Of a stretch of DNA of 64,000 bases, positions 51,485 to 60,782 are shown piece by piece. The position numbers and the translations under genes were made by a program. The DNA comes from JBECKX01 sp964468475 (GTDB lineage: Bacteria; Zixibacteria; MSB-5A5; CAIYYT01): contig CAYXUL010000005.1 in NCBI GenBank assembly GCA_964468475.1, positions 21,239 through 85,238 on the forward strand, read 5' to 3'. Positions within the stretch are counted from its first letter, which is position 1; every line of letters starts with the position of its first letter. The notes beneath the pieces are model-generated. The model had not been told where the DNA came from, made no database searches, and worked only from the letters and a program-made list of their open reading frames with translations.

Positions 51485-53716
51485 TCAGAGAGTGGAGTGA
51501 CAAGGGATTTCCGCACCACGATATAGGTAATTTATGAACAGCACGGCGTCAGCCAGTCCGAAATCGCCATCGCAGTCAGCATCTAACTGATTGAGCGGCA
51601 CTTGAATAGGTGCGTTCTTGTAAAGTATCGCTATCATGTCGATAATATCGTTCAGCGTGAGCGCTCCGTCGTCATCAGCATCGCCGGTAACTTGCGCATT
51701 CGGTGCCGTCAGGTCGACTGAAATCATGAGACTATCGACTACCAGCGAGGTCGACTCGAACAGAATACTGGCGTTTGCAGGCTTCGCTGCGAAACCGCTT
51801 GCCCGCAGAAACAACTGCGCTGACTTGCCCGGCGCCAACTGGACATGATTCGGGATCACACTTACCGCCGCTGCATTGTCGGAGCGAATGGAGATGTCCT
51901 GCCAAAAGTCAGTTGTGTTTTTGACCGTCAGCGAGCGCTCCCCGAAGCCATCCGCGGCCGGAAACGCCATTGTAAAGTCAGAGCTATCGACGACAGGCAT
52001 AAATCCCGCACTCACCATATCACCAAAGATCTGCAAGCGGGTGCCTGCCAGATAGTCAGCGGTCTCATTAAGATCTACTGCATAGAGGAGGACCCCGTCT
52101 ATCTGGCGCAATGCCGACCGGTCAGCAGGCGTTGCGCCTGTAGAGCCTGCATCAACAAGAATCAATGGCGCCAGTTTGCCATTTACATCGAGATAGGAAC
52201 CATTTCCTGCGGAGTCCAGTACTGCCACCCTGAGTTCTTGCCCTCCAGTCACCTTCTTCGCACTAAAAGGCACCGTTATCTGATCCGCGAATTGAAACTC
52301 ACCGTCTTTGCGGATATACCTCAGTGCATCATATTGGTCTGTCTTGGCGAAATTAAGTTCCACATCGGGGAACACGATGTTAGAATTCAATGGTGTATTC
52401 AAGTAATACTCTGCTCGATCCAGTCCGCCACCGAGAAACCGCCCGCCCCAATCATTTACCGAGGGTGCACGGCCAAGAATCTTCACGGCCTCGCCTGTTG
52501 CAGCGCTAAACTCAGGGCGCTCTGCCGCCGGCTCAAACAGCTCTCGCAGCTCGGCCAGTAACTTGCGCGTTTTGACAATCGAATCATCGACATCTTCCCC
52601 GCGGACAACGGTAATTGCCGCAGTCAGGGTGATGCTTTCGCCTGCATCCAATTCAGTTGGAGCCGTGCTCAGCATCATGCGGTAATCCTCCGATGACGGC
52701 ACCAGCCAGCCGGTGCTGTCCACCGGATCGCCCCCGTACGGGAATCGAGTCATCAATGAAGTCGTCGGGTCAAAATACGGTGCGCCGGAAGCCTTGAAAC
52801 CTTTCATCAGGTTTGCAACCTCCGTAACGGTATCCACTACCATGCAAGGCACGGGGCTGGTGCTGCGACAGCGCCAGTAGAAATTGCCGGAGATCGCGCG
52901 ATTCTTCAGCATCGTTATCGCCACCACCGGTGGTGACTTGCCGTAGTAGGTGTCGACGTTACTATCATTAAATGCATAAACCGCCTGCAGTGAATCGAGC
53001 GATCCCACCCGGTCATCGTTTGAAAATCCGATATCAGGATCGGTATAAATCGTCGCCATACAGGAATCGATGGGTGAGTCGGTGATGTTGGTAATCTGGT
53101 AGTCGACAAACAAGACTTGAGCCAATGTGGTGTCGACCACTTGAAAGAGATTATCACAGGTGTAGAAATATGCGTGTACTTCCACACCGAGCGGCAGCGT
53201 ACCTGTAAAGCCTTCGAGGACGTGCCCGGCAGTATCAGCATCGTTAAAGACCGTGTAAAGGGACTGGGCTCCTTTAATCAGCGGCTCTCCGGTTGCAGTA
53301 GCGGGAGCACCATTTGCCATCGGCCAGTTGCGGTAGTCTTCATTGCTTATTCCATCGCCGCGGTTGATTTTGTAGATAGGATAAAGGGTATCAAAGGGCA
53401 TGCCGTCGAAGGGAAACGGACCCGGCACAAAATCACTCTCAAGCCCAGACGCCGAAACGCGCCATTGACCCTCACGAAATCCTCCGACCCAAATGCCCCC
53501 ACCCGAGAGCACCCACAAGAAGCTGTTGCCCGGATAGTACATTCCGGTGCCGCCGACGCGGCTGAATGTCGGATCGAAGCCGAATGTCCCGTCATTGAGA
53601 ATAAAAGTCGTTACCGTCCCGCCATCCAGAGTCGCCACCGCTGGATCATACGCCTTCACCGTACTAGCGAGAGCGACCAGGATAACGGCCAGGGTCACAA
53701 ATGTGTTATTTGCCAT
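51485..53716 (-). CDS. Large secreted protein with C-terminal dockerin
   Basis: The protein has 743 residues. Signal peptide MANNTFVTLAVILVALAST, then a ~370-residue beta-rich region of unknown type (TGMYYPGNSFLWVLSGGGIWVG and so on) common in FCB-group secreted proteins, then Ig-like regions (LTVKNTTDFWQDISIRSDN). The C-terminal ~65 residues are dockerin-like: DADDDGALTLNDI and DADCDGDFGLADA, with INYLYRG in place of the usual IFGGG. It is co-oriented with the cohesin-like gene upstream (68-base gap) and the DUF2279-like gene downstream. Confidence 0.82.
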   Translation of the reverse strand: MANNTFVTLAVILVALASTVKAYDPAVATLDGGTVTTFILNDGTFGFDPTFSRVGGTGMYYPGNSFLWVLSGGGIWVGGFREGQWRVSASGLESDFVPGPFPFDGMPFDTLYPIYKINRGDGISNEDYRNWPMANGAPATATGEPLIKGAQSLYTVFNDADTAGHVLEGFTGTLPLGVEVHAYFYTCDNLFQVVDTTLAQVLFVDYQITNITDSPIDSCMATIYTDPDIGFSNDDRVGSLDSLQAVYAFNDSNVDTYYGKSPPVVAITMLKNRAISGNFYWRCRSTSPVPCMVVDTVTEVANLMKGFKASGAPYFDPTTSLMTRFPYGGDPVDSTGWLVPSSEDYRMMLSTAPTELDAGESITLTAAITVVRGEDVDDSIVKTRKLLAELRELFEPAAERPEFSAATGEAVKILGRAPSVNDWGGRFLGGGLDRAEYYLNTPLNSNIVFPDVELNFAKTDQYDALRYIRKDGEFQFADQITVPFSAKKVTGGQELRVAVLDSAGNGSYLDVNGKLAPLILVDAGSTGATPADRSALRQIDGVLLYAVDLNETADYLAGTRLQIFGDMVSAGFMPVVDSSDFTMAFPAADGFGERSLTVKNTTDFWQDISIRSDNAAAVSVIPNHVQLAPGKSAQLFLRASGFAAKPANASILFESTSLVVDSLMISVDLTAPNAQVTGDADDDGALTLNDIIDMIAILYKNAPIQVPLNQLDADCDGDFGLADAVLFINYLYRGAEIPCHSTL

Positions 53717-53784
53717 GATCGCAGAATATACGTGCGGTCACGTGATATGTAAAACGGGATTTGAGGAGAGGGAGCGAAGTTATC

Positions 53785-56319
53785 TTACTTCAGCAGTACA
53801 GCCTTGACCGCCAGGGAAGTGCCCGCTGTTGTCATTCTGATGAAATAGATGCCCGAAGCCGCCACCGCGCCGTGATTGTCGCGTCCATCCCAGGTTGCTC
53901 TGTAGGCGCCCGCCGGCTGATAACCGCGTTGCAGATTGGCTACCTGCCTGCCCAGCAAATCAAAAACGTCGAGCCGGACATAACGCTCCTTATCGAGGCC
54001 ATAAGTTATCTCAGTGCTGAGGTTGAATGGGTTCGGGTAGTTCTGCAACAAAAACGGCTTTGTCGGCAGCGCGCTAACGGCTACCGGCCGTACGTCCGTT
54101 TGGGAGGAAACCTCGATTGTTCCCACCACGCCGGAGAACTGTGAAGTGAATCCGAGCGTATCGATGATCGTTGCCTCAATCCCAATCTCATGCTCGCCTT
54201 CGGAGGTACTGTCATCAGCAGTCACGTGCAATAGCGCGATAGCATTGTTGCCATCAATAATCGGCATTGCACTCGCGTCGACATGGATGCTCACGGAATC
54301 ACTGGCAGCGGATTTGTCGTAAGAGATCATATCGGTGCCCGGCAGCATTAATTCCAGCGAATCGAGCGAGAGCGAACCGGTTTCGCACGACAGCATCAGA
54401 TTGAGGTCACTGGTAGGGATGTAATTTGTCAGATGCAGAGGTACTTCTACGGTTTCTCCACGCAGCACATTTGCCGGTTCCAGCCACAGTGAATCACCGG
54501 GATAGATATTGCAGTGAGTTTCGATGGGGTAGGGGGAGTTGCTACAATCGGGCGCTGACAGCCAGAGAGTGTCCCGGTATTGTCCGGTCTGTGAATTCTC
54601 GGCAGCGCTCATCGTGACACTGTCACCTTCCGTGCCTGAGCTGTCTGAAAGGGTCAGGTAGGGCGGCGCCTCTGCGACGCTCCAGCTCAAGAGCGCGTCT
54701 CCGCAGTTATTGATCGCATAAGTCTGCGACGTCGTTTGTCCGTCAACTCGTGCAACAATTGGAGTCTGCTTGCTGCCGACACAAAAATTTGCCGTCGGCT
54801 GATTGACATCAAAGGTAATGTCAACCGAGTCCGAAATCGCTCGTAGCTGATCAGTCAGATAGATCTTGCCTTGATGAGTGCCCCCCGCAAGTCCAGATGG
54901 ACTCACGTATACCTGAAAACTATCGGGCGCCGCGCCTGTAGTGGGAGAGACTGAAATCCAGTTATCGGCTGACGATGCACTCCATTCGAGAATACCATAA
55001 CCGATATTCCTTACCTGCACCAATTGTGATGCCGGCGTAGCTCCCCCAGCCTGGGCAGCGAAATTGAGGGTCTTTGGTGTGACAACCAGTGAGGGATCGC
55101 CGTAGCCGCTGATCGTCGCGTACACATCAAAGTCACCGTTGCGATCATCGGTCCAGGTATAGTAAATATTGATTCCATCCATAGTGACATTGGGGAATGA
55201 CTGCGTTGCCGAACCGTCATCGGTATTGACCTTGTAGTTATTCCCGACTGTCGCGCCTGACTGGTTGAAGTACTGCGCATAAATGTCGAAGTCACCGTCG
55301 CGATCATCGCGCCACGCCACGATGAAATTCCCGGCATAGTCCATCCCGATAGTAGCCTCGGCCTGTGCGCTTTTCGAGCCGTCGGTGTTGATTTTGAAAC
55401 TCATCCCGCGCGCATTGCCGTCTGCCAGGTACCTGCGGCCGTATACATCCGGATTATCAGGATACTTGCCGTTGCGGTAGTCGATCCAAACAATGGTAAA
55501 ATTGCCGTCGGCATCGCAGGCAATGTCGGGGAAGACACACTTGTTGCCTGAGAAAATCTCGTTCACGAGAAAGTTGATCCCCAGTGGCGTGCCCTGAGCC
55601 GAATAGCGCTGCGCCATGATATTGTCGCTACCCGAGCGGTTATCGTACCAGGTAACCACGAAACTGCCATTCGCCGCAATCGCGACCTTGGGGTTATGCT
55701 GGTACGCCGGACTCGTGTCATCATTTACTTTAATGTTATTTGCAGCTTTACTGCCGTCGGCATTGTAGCGCTGCGCATAGATATCATACCCGCCGTTGCG
55801 GTTATCCTCCCATACGATCACAAACTGGCCGTTGTCCGCTACTGCAATATCCTGCCACGCCTGCGTAGCAACTCCATAATCGCCGTTGACCCGCTCATTG
55901 GTGCCGCTGGGGTTTCCGGAGGCGTCAAACTTCTGCAGGTAGATATCACCATTGAAGGGGTATCCCGTGATGCGAAAATCCTGCCAGGCAACATAAGTTT
56001 CCCCGCTCTGACTTCGCATCAGCGAGGGCTTCAGTTGCTCGGCGCCGGCGGCATCATCATTGACCAGCAGATTGCTGCCAATGCGATTGCCTACATGGTC
56101 GAAGAATTGCACGAAAATATCGTTCTGTCCGGCGCGCTTGTCATACCAGCTGACTACAAAGTTACCGTCAAGGTCGGTCGCAATGTGGCTGTAACCCTGA
56201 TAAGCGCCGGAATAGTCATCATTGACGCGAAAATCTTCGGCCTGCGCCTGCGAATAGCAGGGGAGAAGCAGGCAGATAGCGAGCAGCAAAGCTGCGATCA
56301 TGTTTGCATGCGCTTTCAT
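53785..56319 (-). CDS. Secreted seven-repeat propeller with BACON-like, cohesin-like and C-terminal sorting domains
   Basis: I start at the ATG at 56319 (MKAHANMIAALLLAICLLLP, a signal peptide; 844 residues). Residues ~30-400 hold seven repeats of the form DxDGNFVVSWYDxRxGxxDIxxQ-FD-xGxxxG. A BACON-like domain follows (LNFAAQAGGATPAS ... VYVSPSGLAGGTHQG), then a second similar one. Residues ~606-739 (ANVLRGETVEVPLHLTNYIP ... AIALLHVTADD) resemble a cohesin. The last ~86 residues (QNYPNPFNLSTEITYGL to VLLK) are a FlgD-like type IX secretion sorting domain. It is likely displayed on the cell surface. Confidence 0.82.
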   Translation of the reverse strand: MKAHANMIAALLLAICLLLPCYSQAQAEDFRVNDDYSGAYQGYSHIATDLDGNFVVSWYDKRAGQNDIFVQFFDHVGNRIGSNLLVNDDAAGAEQLKPSLMRSQSGETYVAWQDFRITGYPFNGDIYLQKFDASGNPSGTNERVNGDYGVATQAWQDIAVADNGQFVIVWEDNRNGGYDIYAQRYNADGSKAANNIKVNDDTSPAYQHNPKVAIAANGSFVVTWYDNRSGSDNIMAQRYSAQGTPLGINFLVNEIFSGNKCVFPDIACDADGNFTIVWIDYRNGKYPDNPDVYGRRYLADGNARGMSFKINTDGSKSAQAEATIGMDYAGNFIVAWRDDRDGDFDIYAQYFNQSGATVGNNYKVNTDDGSATQSFPNVTMDGINIYYTWTDDRNGDFDVYATISGYGDPSLVVTPKTLNFAAQAGGATPASQLVQVRNIGYGILEWSASSADNWISVSPTTGAAPDSFQVYVSPSGLAGGTHQGKIYLTDQLRAISDSVDITFDVNQPTANFCVGSKQTPIVARVDGQTTSQTYAINNCGDALLSWSVAEAPPYLTLSDSSGTEGDSVTMSAAENSQTGQYRDTLWLSAPDCSNSPYPIETHCNIYPGDSLWLEPANVLRGETVEVPLHLTNYIPTSDLNLMLSCETGSLSLDSLELMLPGTDMISYDKSAASDSVSIHVDASAMPIIDGNNAIALLHVTADDSTSEGEHEIGIEATIIDTLGFTSQFSGVVGTIEVSSQTDVRPVAVSALPTKPFLLQNYPNPFNLSTEITYGLDKERYVRLDVFDLLGRQVANLQRGYQPAGAYRATWDGRDNHGAVAASGIYFIRMTTAGTSLAVKAVLLK

Positions 56320-56451
56320 CCGACATGAGTAAGTCAATTCTCATGCCAAACAATGAGCACAGCGTGCAATATCTGACAACGCAATAAGTTAGGATATGTG
56401 GTGATAGTAATACGTTAAGTCAGAGATTGGCCAAATTCGGAAGTGATTTCC

Positions 56452-56533
56452 CTACTTCAGATACACCATCTTCCGCGTCGTCCGGAAGTTACCACTGCTG
56501 AGTCCGATGATATAGACCCCTGATGCCACCGCG
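56452..56533 (-). CDS. C-terminal fragment of another sorting-domain protein (truncated by gap)
   Basis: The readable end is AVASGVYIIGLSSGNFRTTR followed by KMVYLK and a stop. It matches the last strand pair of the sorting domain in the next gene (AVAASGIYFIRMTTAG). Everything upstream is lost in the N run, so the passenger domain is unknown. Confidence 0.7.
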
Positions 56534-56633
56534 NNNNNNNNNNNNNNNNNNNNNNNNNNNNNNNNNNNNNNNNNNNNNNNNNNNNNNNNNNNNNNNNNNN
56601 NNNNNNNNNNNNNNNNNNNNNNNNNNNNNNNNN
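56534..56633. other. Assembly gap (100 N)
   Basis: The left side ends inside a minus-strand gene's C-terminus and the right side begins inside a plus-strand lipoprotein's leader. The missing sequence must therefore hold most of one gene and the start of another, far more than 100 bases unless the join is wrong. Confidence 0.9.
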
Positions 56634-57533
56634 CTCGGCTGCGAGGACAAGACAACCGTTGTGCAGCCTGACCGTATTCCGGCTACACCCACCGGCGTTT
56701 ACTCGGTGACTGGTGACGGCCTCGTTTCAATTATCTGGCCCGAAAACAATGACAATGGCATCACCACAGGATACGGCGTCTACTATTACGCCGGGACTCA
56801 AGGTGGCCAGGATGTCTACGAATTGATGGCTACGGTCGACGCCAGCCAACACTTTAAATTCAGTTCTACCGACGACCAGTGGTTCCTCGAATACGACGAC
56901 TACGATGTCGAGAACTCAACGACTTACTATTATGCCGTCAATGCCTTCAATGATTTTGGCGAATCCGATCTCTCGGTTGCCGATGTCTTCGATACTCCGC
57001 GCCCCGAAGGTAGCGCTACGGTACAATTGAGCGGTCAACCGCTGAACCGCCGCGGCTGGGATTTCTCCGCCCGTGACTTCGTCAACTGGGATGCCAACCG
57101 CGCTGACATCTTCTTCGAATGGGACGACAACATCGGCGCCTTCTTCATCTGGGCGGGCGCAGGTGACGGCCGCAACGTCTATATCCAGGATTATGGCACT
57201 ACCGGTGACATTACCAGCGTCGGCTGGGGTGAAGTTGGTGGCGGCTGGTCTGATGTCGGCTGGCTGGAACTGATCGAGAATCACAGCTACATCATCCGCA
57301 TGGGTGACATCAACTCGCAAACCGGCACCGCCGACGGCTACTACGCCACGATTCGTGTGACCAATCTCAACAGCTCGCAATTGCGCGCGAATTTCCAGTG
57401 GGCCTATCAGGAAGACTACGGCAACCCGGAACTGAAACTACGACCGAAAACTACGGACATTTCGAACATAAACACGCATTCTTCCTATCCTTCAAGTACT
57501 GTTAGAATCAGTAGAAGGGACGGTGAGCGATAA
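56634..57533 (+). CDS. Lipoprotein with FN3-like domain, N-terminus lost in gap
   Basis: The readable part (299 residues) begins LGCEDKTTVVQPDRIPATPT, so the gap ends inside a lipobox and the mature protein is almost complete. Residues ~20-120 are an FN3-like domain (PTGVYSVTGDGLVSIIWPEN ... TTYYYAVNAFNDFGESDLS). The rest is a beta-rich domain with many Trp/Asp. Its stop overlaps the start of the next gene by one base (TAATG), so they form an operon. Confidence 0.75.
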   Translation, partial: LGCEDKTTVVQPDRIPATPTGVYSVTGDGLVSIIWPENNDNGITTGYGVYYYAGTQGGQDVYELMATVDASQHFKFSSTDDQWFLEYDDYDVENSTTYYYAVNAFNDFGESDLSVADVFDTPRPEGSATVQLSGQPLNRRGWDFSARDFVNWDANRADIFFEWDDNIGAFFIWAGAGDGRNVYIQDYGTTGDITSVGWGEVGGGWSDVGWLELIENHSYIIRMGDINSQTGTADGYYATIRVTNLNSSQLRANFQWAYQEDYGNPELKLRPKTTDISNINTHSSYPSSTVRISRRDGER

Positions 57534-59035
57534 TGAAACGCATCACAATCATTAGCACAGTGCTGGCACTGTTGTTGAGCCTTCCGGCCACCAAGAGCGT
57601 CTCAGCACAGTCGACCATGCGGCGAACCGCCGACAATCTTGAGGTCGACATTTGGACCGACAAGGATGACGGCTCGAACTATTACGAAGGCGATAATGTC
57701 ACAATCTATTTCCGCGCCTCCGAGGACGCCTACGTGGTTGTCTACGATCTTGACACTCGCGGTAACGTCAACTTGCTCTTTCCGGAAGACCCGAGCGACA
57801 ACAACTATGTCGAGGGCGGCCAGGTCTATATGATCCCCAGCCCCGACGCCGATTACGAGCTTACCCTCGAAGGTCCTCCCGGTGACGAAAACCTGCAGGT
57901 GATCGCATCCCGTGACTACTTTCCGCTGCCCGACTGGGGCAATCCGGTAAACGTCAAGGATAAGGACTTCTGGGGATTCGACTATGAAGGCGACAACACC
58001 CAGTTTATCTCGCAGGTAAACTTCAAGTACTTTCCGCAGAACTCCGCGTTTGACCATGTCTCGTTCTACGTCGCACCGCGCGACTACTACGAAGCGGACA
58101 ACTCGGACTGCTACGGTGACTGCGGACAGGTTTACGTTGACTATCCCAACGGCTGTGAAGTCTACGTCGACGGTGTCTTTTACGGCTACGCGCCGCTTTA
58201 CGTGCCGCATGCGTATCTCGGGCGCCATCGTCTTACCGTTTACTGGGGCACGTCGATAGTCTACAACGACTGGATTCTCGTCAACGCCTGGGATCCGTTC
58301 TTCGTTTATCCACGCCCACTCTGGATCTACGACTATTGCTGGAACAATTGGTATCGCGACTATCACTGGGGTTACTACGACTACTATGGCGGTCGCGGAC
58401 GTGATCGCGGTCACTTCCCGTCGCAGACCAAGTACAAAGACGGCCGCAACTTCTATACTTACCACAAGCCGGAGCCAAAGCGCGGTTACAAGATTATTTC
58501 TAACACGCACAGCGGCTATGGCAAGTCGAAGGCTTATACCGAGGCGAGAACGAAGCGTATAACCAACTTCAAGACGGAGTATGGCTACAACAAGACCACC
58601 AAGATCTACACTAAGTCGAATCCTTACGGAAAGGGCAAGACCGGGTACAAACCTGGAACCGTTAAGACCACTAATCGCGGAATTGTTGGTGGCAAGACCA
58701 CACCTCGCGGTACGGTTGGCAAGAAGACCTATAACACGAAGAATCGCGGAGTCTACCAGAAGGGCAGTACGCCTTCGCGCGGGTCGAAAGGCAGCTACAA
58801 GGGTGGTTCCAAATCGTCCGGCGGCAAGAAGGGCGGTTCCTACAATGGCGGCTCGAAGTCATCGGGCAGCAGCCCAAAAGGTAAAGGCTCGGTGAAATCG
58901 GGTGGTGAGAAGAAGTCTGGCAGCAGTAAGAGTTCCGGCGGTTCCTTTAAGAAAGGTTCCTCCGGCAAGAGCGGAGGCAGCAAGAGCAGCGGCTCCAAGT
59001 CGGCTCCGCGTTCGAAGGGCAAGGGAAAGAAGTAA
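57533..59035 (+). CDS. Exported DUF4384 and PEGA domain protein with Ser/Gly/Lys-rich tail
   Basis: The protein has 500 residues. Signal peptide, then a DUF4384-like domain (YYEGDNVTIYFRASEDAYVV ... LLFPEDP, ~40-125) and a PEGA-like domain (VDYPNGCEVYVDGVFYGYAP, ~203-222). A Tyr/Trp-rich stretch follows (~270-300). From ~330 the tail is strongly basic and low complexity, with repeated SKSSG/KGGS units and no stable fold expected. It may bind a polyanion such as LPS or nucleic acid at the envelope; that is a guess. It is coupled to the preceding lipoprotein gene. Confidence 0.82.
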   Translation: MKRITIISTVLALLLSLPATKSVSAQSTMRRTADNLEVDIWTDKDDGSNYYEGDNVTIYFRASEDAYVVVYDLDTRGNVNLLFPEDPSDNNYVEGGQVYMIPSPDADYELTLEGPPGDENLQVIASRDYFPLPDWGNPVNVKDKDFWGFDYEGDNTQFISQVNFKYFPQNSAFDHVSFYVAPRDYYEADNSDCYGDCGQVYVDYPNGCEVYVDGVFYGYAPLYVPHAYLGRHRLTVYWGTSIVYNDWILVNAWDPFFVYPRPLWIYDYCWNNWYRDYHWGYYDYYGGRGRDRGHFPSQTKYKDGRNFYTYHKPEPKRGYKIISNTHSGYGKSKAYTEARTKRITNFKTEYGYNKTTKIYTKSNPYGKGKTGYKPGTVKTTNRGIVGGKTTPRGTVGKKTYNTKNRGVYQKGSTPSRGSKGSYKGGSKSSGGKKGGSYNGGSKSSGSSPKGKGSVKSGGEKKSGSSKSSGGSFKKGSSGKSGGSKSSGSKSAPRSKGKGKK

Positions 59036-59121
59036 ATACGACAGGTAGATCCCGTTCCTGTCTGTGGAGCCTTTCGGCATTGCGGGGAACTCTACGGGAT
59101 CGAATTTACATACGCCAACAA

Positions 59122-59158
59122 AACCGGCCGGCTCAGTTTAATGTTGACCCGGCCGGTT
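59122..59158 (+). terminator. Strong hairpin after the DUF4384 gene
   Basis: AACCGGCCGG (59122-59131) pairs perfectly with CCGGCCGGTT (59149-59158), loop 17 nt. There is no T tract, so it may be a factor-independent terminator of weak type or an mRNA 3' stabiliser. Confidence 0.55.
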
Positions 59159-59210
59159 GGCGATTATAACCTGAACTTGATTTGGTGATAATCTAAAGAC
59201 GGTGATTCAG

Positions 59211-59762
59211 ATGCTGAGAAAGTTATTAAGCATATTCATAATCCTCGGTCTGCTGCTCGGTTCTCCCGTGAGCCTATCTGCAATTACCAAAACAGCCAAG
59301 AACAAAGACAAAGATAAGACCGAGGAAGCAAAGAAGGACTCGGCTAAAAAGGAAGCTGACAAGAAAGTTGCTGACAAGAAAGCTGCTGATAAAAAGGCAT
59401 CGGACGACAAAGCTGATTCTACCGCCGCCAAAAAGACGAACACCAAAAACAAGGTCAGGATCGGCAAGTTCAACAACTTCATCGACACCAACAAGAACGG
59501 CATCGATGACCGCCTAGAAAAGAAGATGATCACCTCACCGAAGAATCATCCGCCGAAACTAAAAATTCTCGCACCAAAGAAAGCTGATCCGAAATCAAAA
59601 GCTGATGACAAGAAGGCAGCTGCTAAGAAAGCTCCTGCCAGGAAAGACTCAACCGCAAAGAAGGATACTAATTCCGCAAAGTCGTCCGACAAGAAATCAG
59701 ACAAGAGCAAGAAGGATGAAAGCAAAGACAAGAAGAAGGACGATAAGAAGGACAAGAAATGA
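59211..59762 (+). CDS. Exported Lys/Ala/Asp-rich protein with one EF-hand-like loop
   Basis: From the ATG at 59211 (a GTG at 59202 is also in frame) the product has 183 residues. A signal peptide (MLRKLLSIFIILGLLLG) is followed by a long KKADKKxADKK low-complexity run. A short ordered core, GKFNNFIDTNKNGIDDRLEK, contains a DTNKNGIDD calcium loop like those in EF-hand or thrombospondin type 3 repeats. The C-terminus is again all Lys/Asp/Ser. Its function is unknown. Its stop overlaps the next ATG by four bases (ATGA). Confidence 0.7.
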   Translation: MLRKLLSIFIILGLLLGSPVSLSAITKTAKNKDKDKTEEAKKDSAKKEADKKVADKKAADKKASDDKADSTAAKKTNTKNKVRIGKFNNFIDTNKNGIDDRLEKKMITSPKNHPPKLKILAPKKADPKSKADDKKAAAKKAPARKDSTAKKDTNSAKSSDKKSDKSKKDESKDKKKDDKKDKK

Positions 59763-60544
59763 GGGGGACCGGCACGGCAGTGTTCGTCTTTTTCGCGTTG
59801 TTTCTCGCTGGACTCAGCCTTGCACCTCAATGCCTCACGGGCCAAACAGCAGACTCAAGCCAACTGCAGCTATCGAATTCGCGGAGTGCCGGAGTTGAAT
59901 TCATTTTTCGTGCTCAACAGCTCGACGCCTTGAACGAGCCCGTTTCTCTCTATCGAATCGTCGAACATCTCTACCCAGAATCGCTCACCACTGAAATTTC
60001 GATGTGCCGTCTTGATCTCATTAAGGACAGTGATACTGCGGCCGCCTATGCCGAGATCGGTTCCGGCAAAGCAATCCTGCCTTCTCGCTCGGAAGACGCG
60101 CTCGACAGCCTGAAATCTGAGATCCTCAACAGCCCGATGGCAAAATCAGTCGCGCAGCATGTTATCAAACCTACGGGAGCAATTGATACGTTGACGCTCG
60201 CGAGTGGGTTACCGGTCGTGGCTTATCGTTACGACGTCTATCTCAGCGGCACCGTACAGTATCGACTCTGGTTGACCGACGAGATCGTCGGAGATTCCCA
60301 ATACGAACTTTTGAGCTGTCTGGAGCAGGAAAGCCGCAACTCCAGCTTCGTGGCCAGTGAGCAATTCCGCCGGTTGATTGGCTTAATTCTGTTGAAAGGT
60401 GTAGAGTATCCGCCCGATTCGGGGAAGATCCGGGATAATCTCATGCTGGTGCGTTTCGATACTCGCCATGACACCACTGCTCTGATCTCAGCCTCAACGG
60501 TATTCGAATTTTCCCTGCAGGATCTTTCCGGGGACAAGTTCTGA
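59759..60544 (+). CDS. Exported protein of unknown function
   Basis: The protein has 261 residues. A hydrophobic leader (VFVFFALFLAGLSLAPQCL) is followed by a mixed alpha/beta region with no motif I recognise; it includes PVVAYRYDVYLSGTVQYRLW and a C-terminal VFEFSLQDLSGDKF. Translationally coupled to the preceding Lys-rich gene. lptD follows 238 bases later, so a common envelope role is possible. Confidence 0.65.
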   Translation: MRGTGTAVFVFFALFLAGLSLAPQCLTGQTADSSQLQLSNSRSAGVEFIFRAQQLDALNEPVSLYRIVEHLYPESLTTEISMCRLDLIKDSDTAAAYAEIGSGKAILPSRSEDALDSLKSEILNSPMAKSVAQHVIKPTGAIDTLTLASGLPVVAYRYDVYLSGTVQYRLWLTDEIVGDSQYELLSCLEQESRNSSFVASEQFRRLIGLILLKGVEYPPDSGKIRDNLMLVRFDTRHDTTALISASTVFEFSLQDLSGDKF

Positions 60545-60579
60545 GTATGGGAGTGTTGGCTTTGCCTCCGTCGCAACTC

Positions 60580-60615
60580 GCACTGGTTATTCCGGCGAAA
60601 GCCGAAATCCAGTGT
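60580..60615. repeat. REP-like hairpin between the exported protein and lptD
   Basis: CACTGG (60581-60586) pairs with CCAGTG (60609-60614), and an inner CGGC/GCCG stem closes a GAAA loop. The form ATTCCGGCGAAAGCCG-AAT resembles the dispersed palindromes found between genes in many bacteria. It lies in the 238-base gap before lptD. Confidence 0.5.
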
Positions 60616-60782
60616 GGAAGCGCATACCTCAGAAGACCTCAGACCGGATGTCTCGCAAAGAGAGTTCCACTTACACGGCGTGAACATTGTCACTCGCCGA
60701 ACGTCGTAACTTTAGAATGAGTGAGTACTTTCAACAATTATAGTTGATTCTTCACCCGCCGCCGATCACCTTGAGCTTTATC

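Noticed and set aside
51845..52561. A 238-codon plus-strand frame
   Set aside because: It is antisense to the dockerin protein at 51485-53716 and shows no recognisable domain.
57602..58510. A 302-codon open frame on the minus strand
   Set aside because: It is antisense to the DUF4384/PEGA gene, Val/Asp-rich from codon bias, with no leader or domain.
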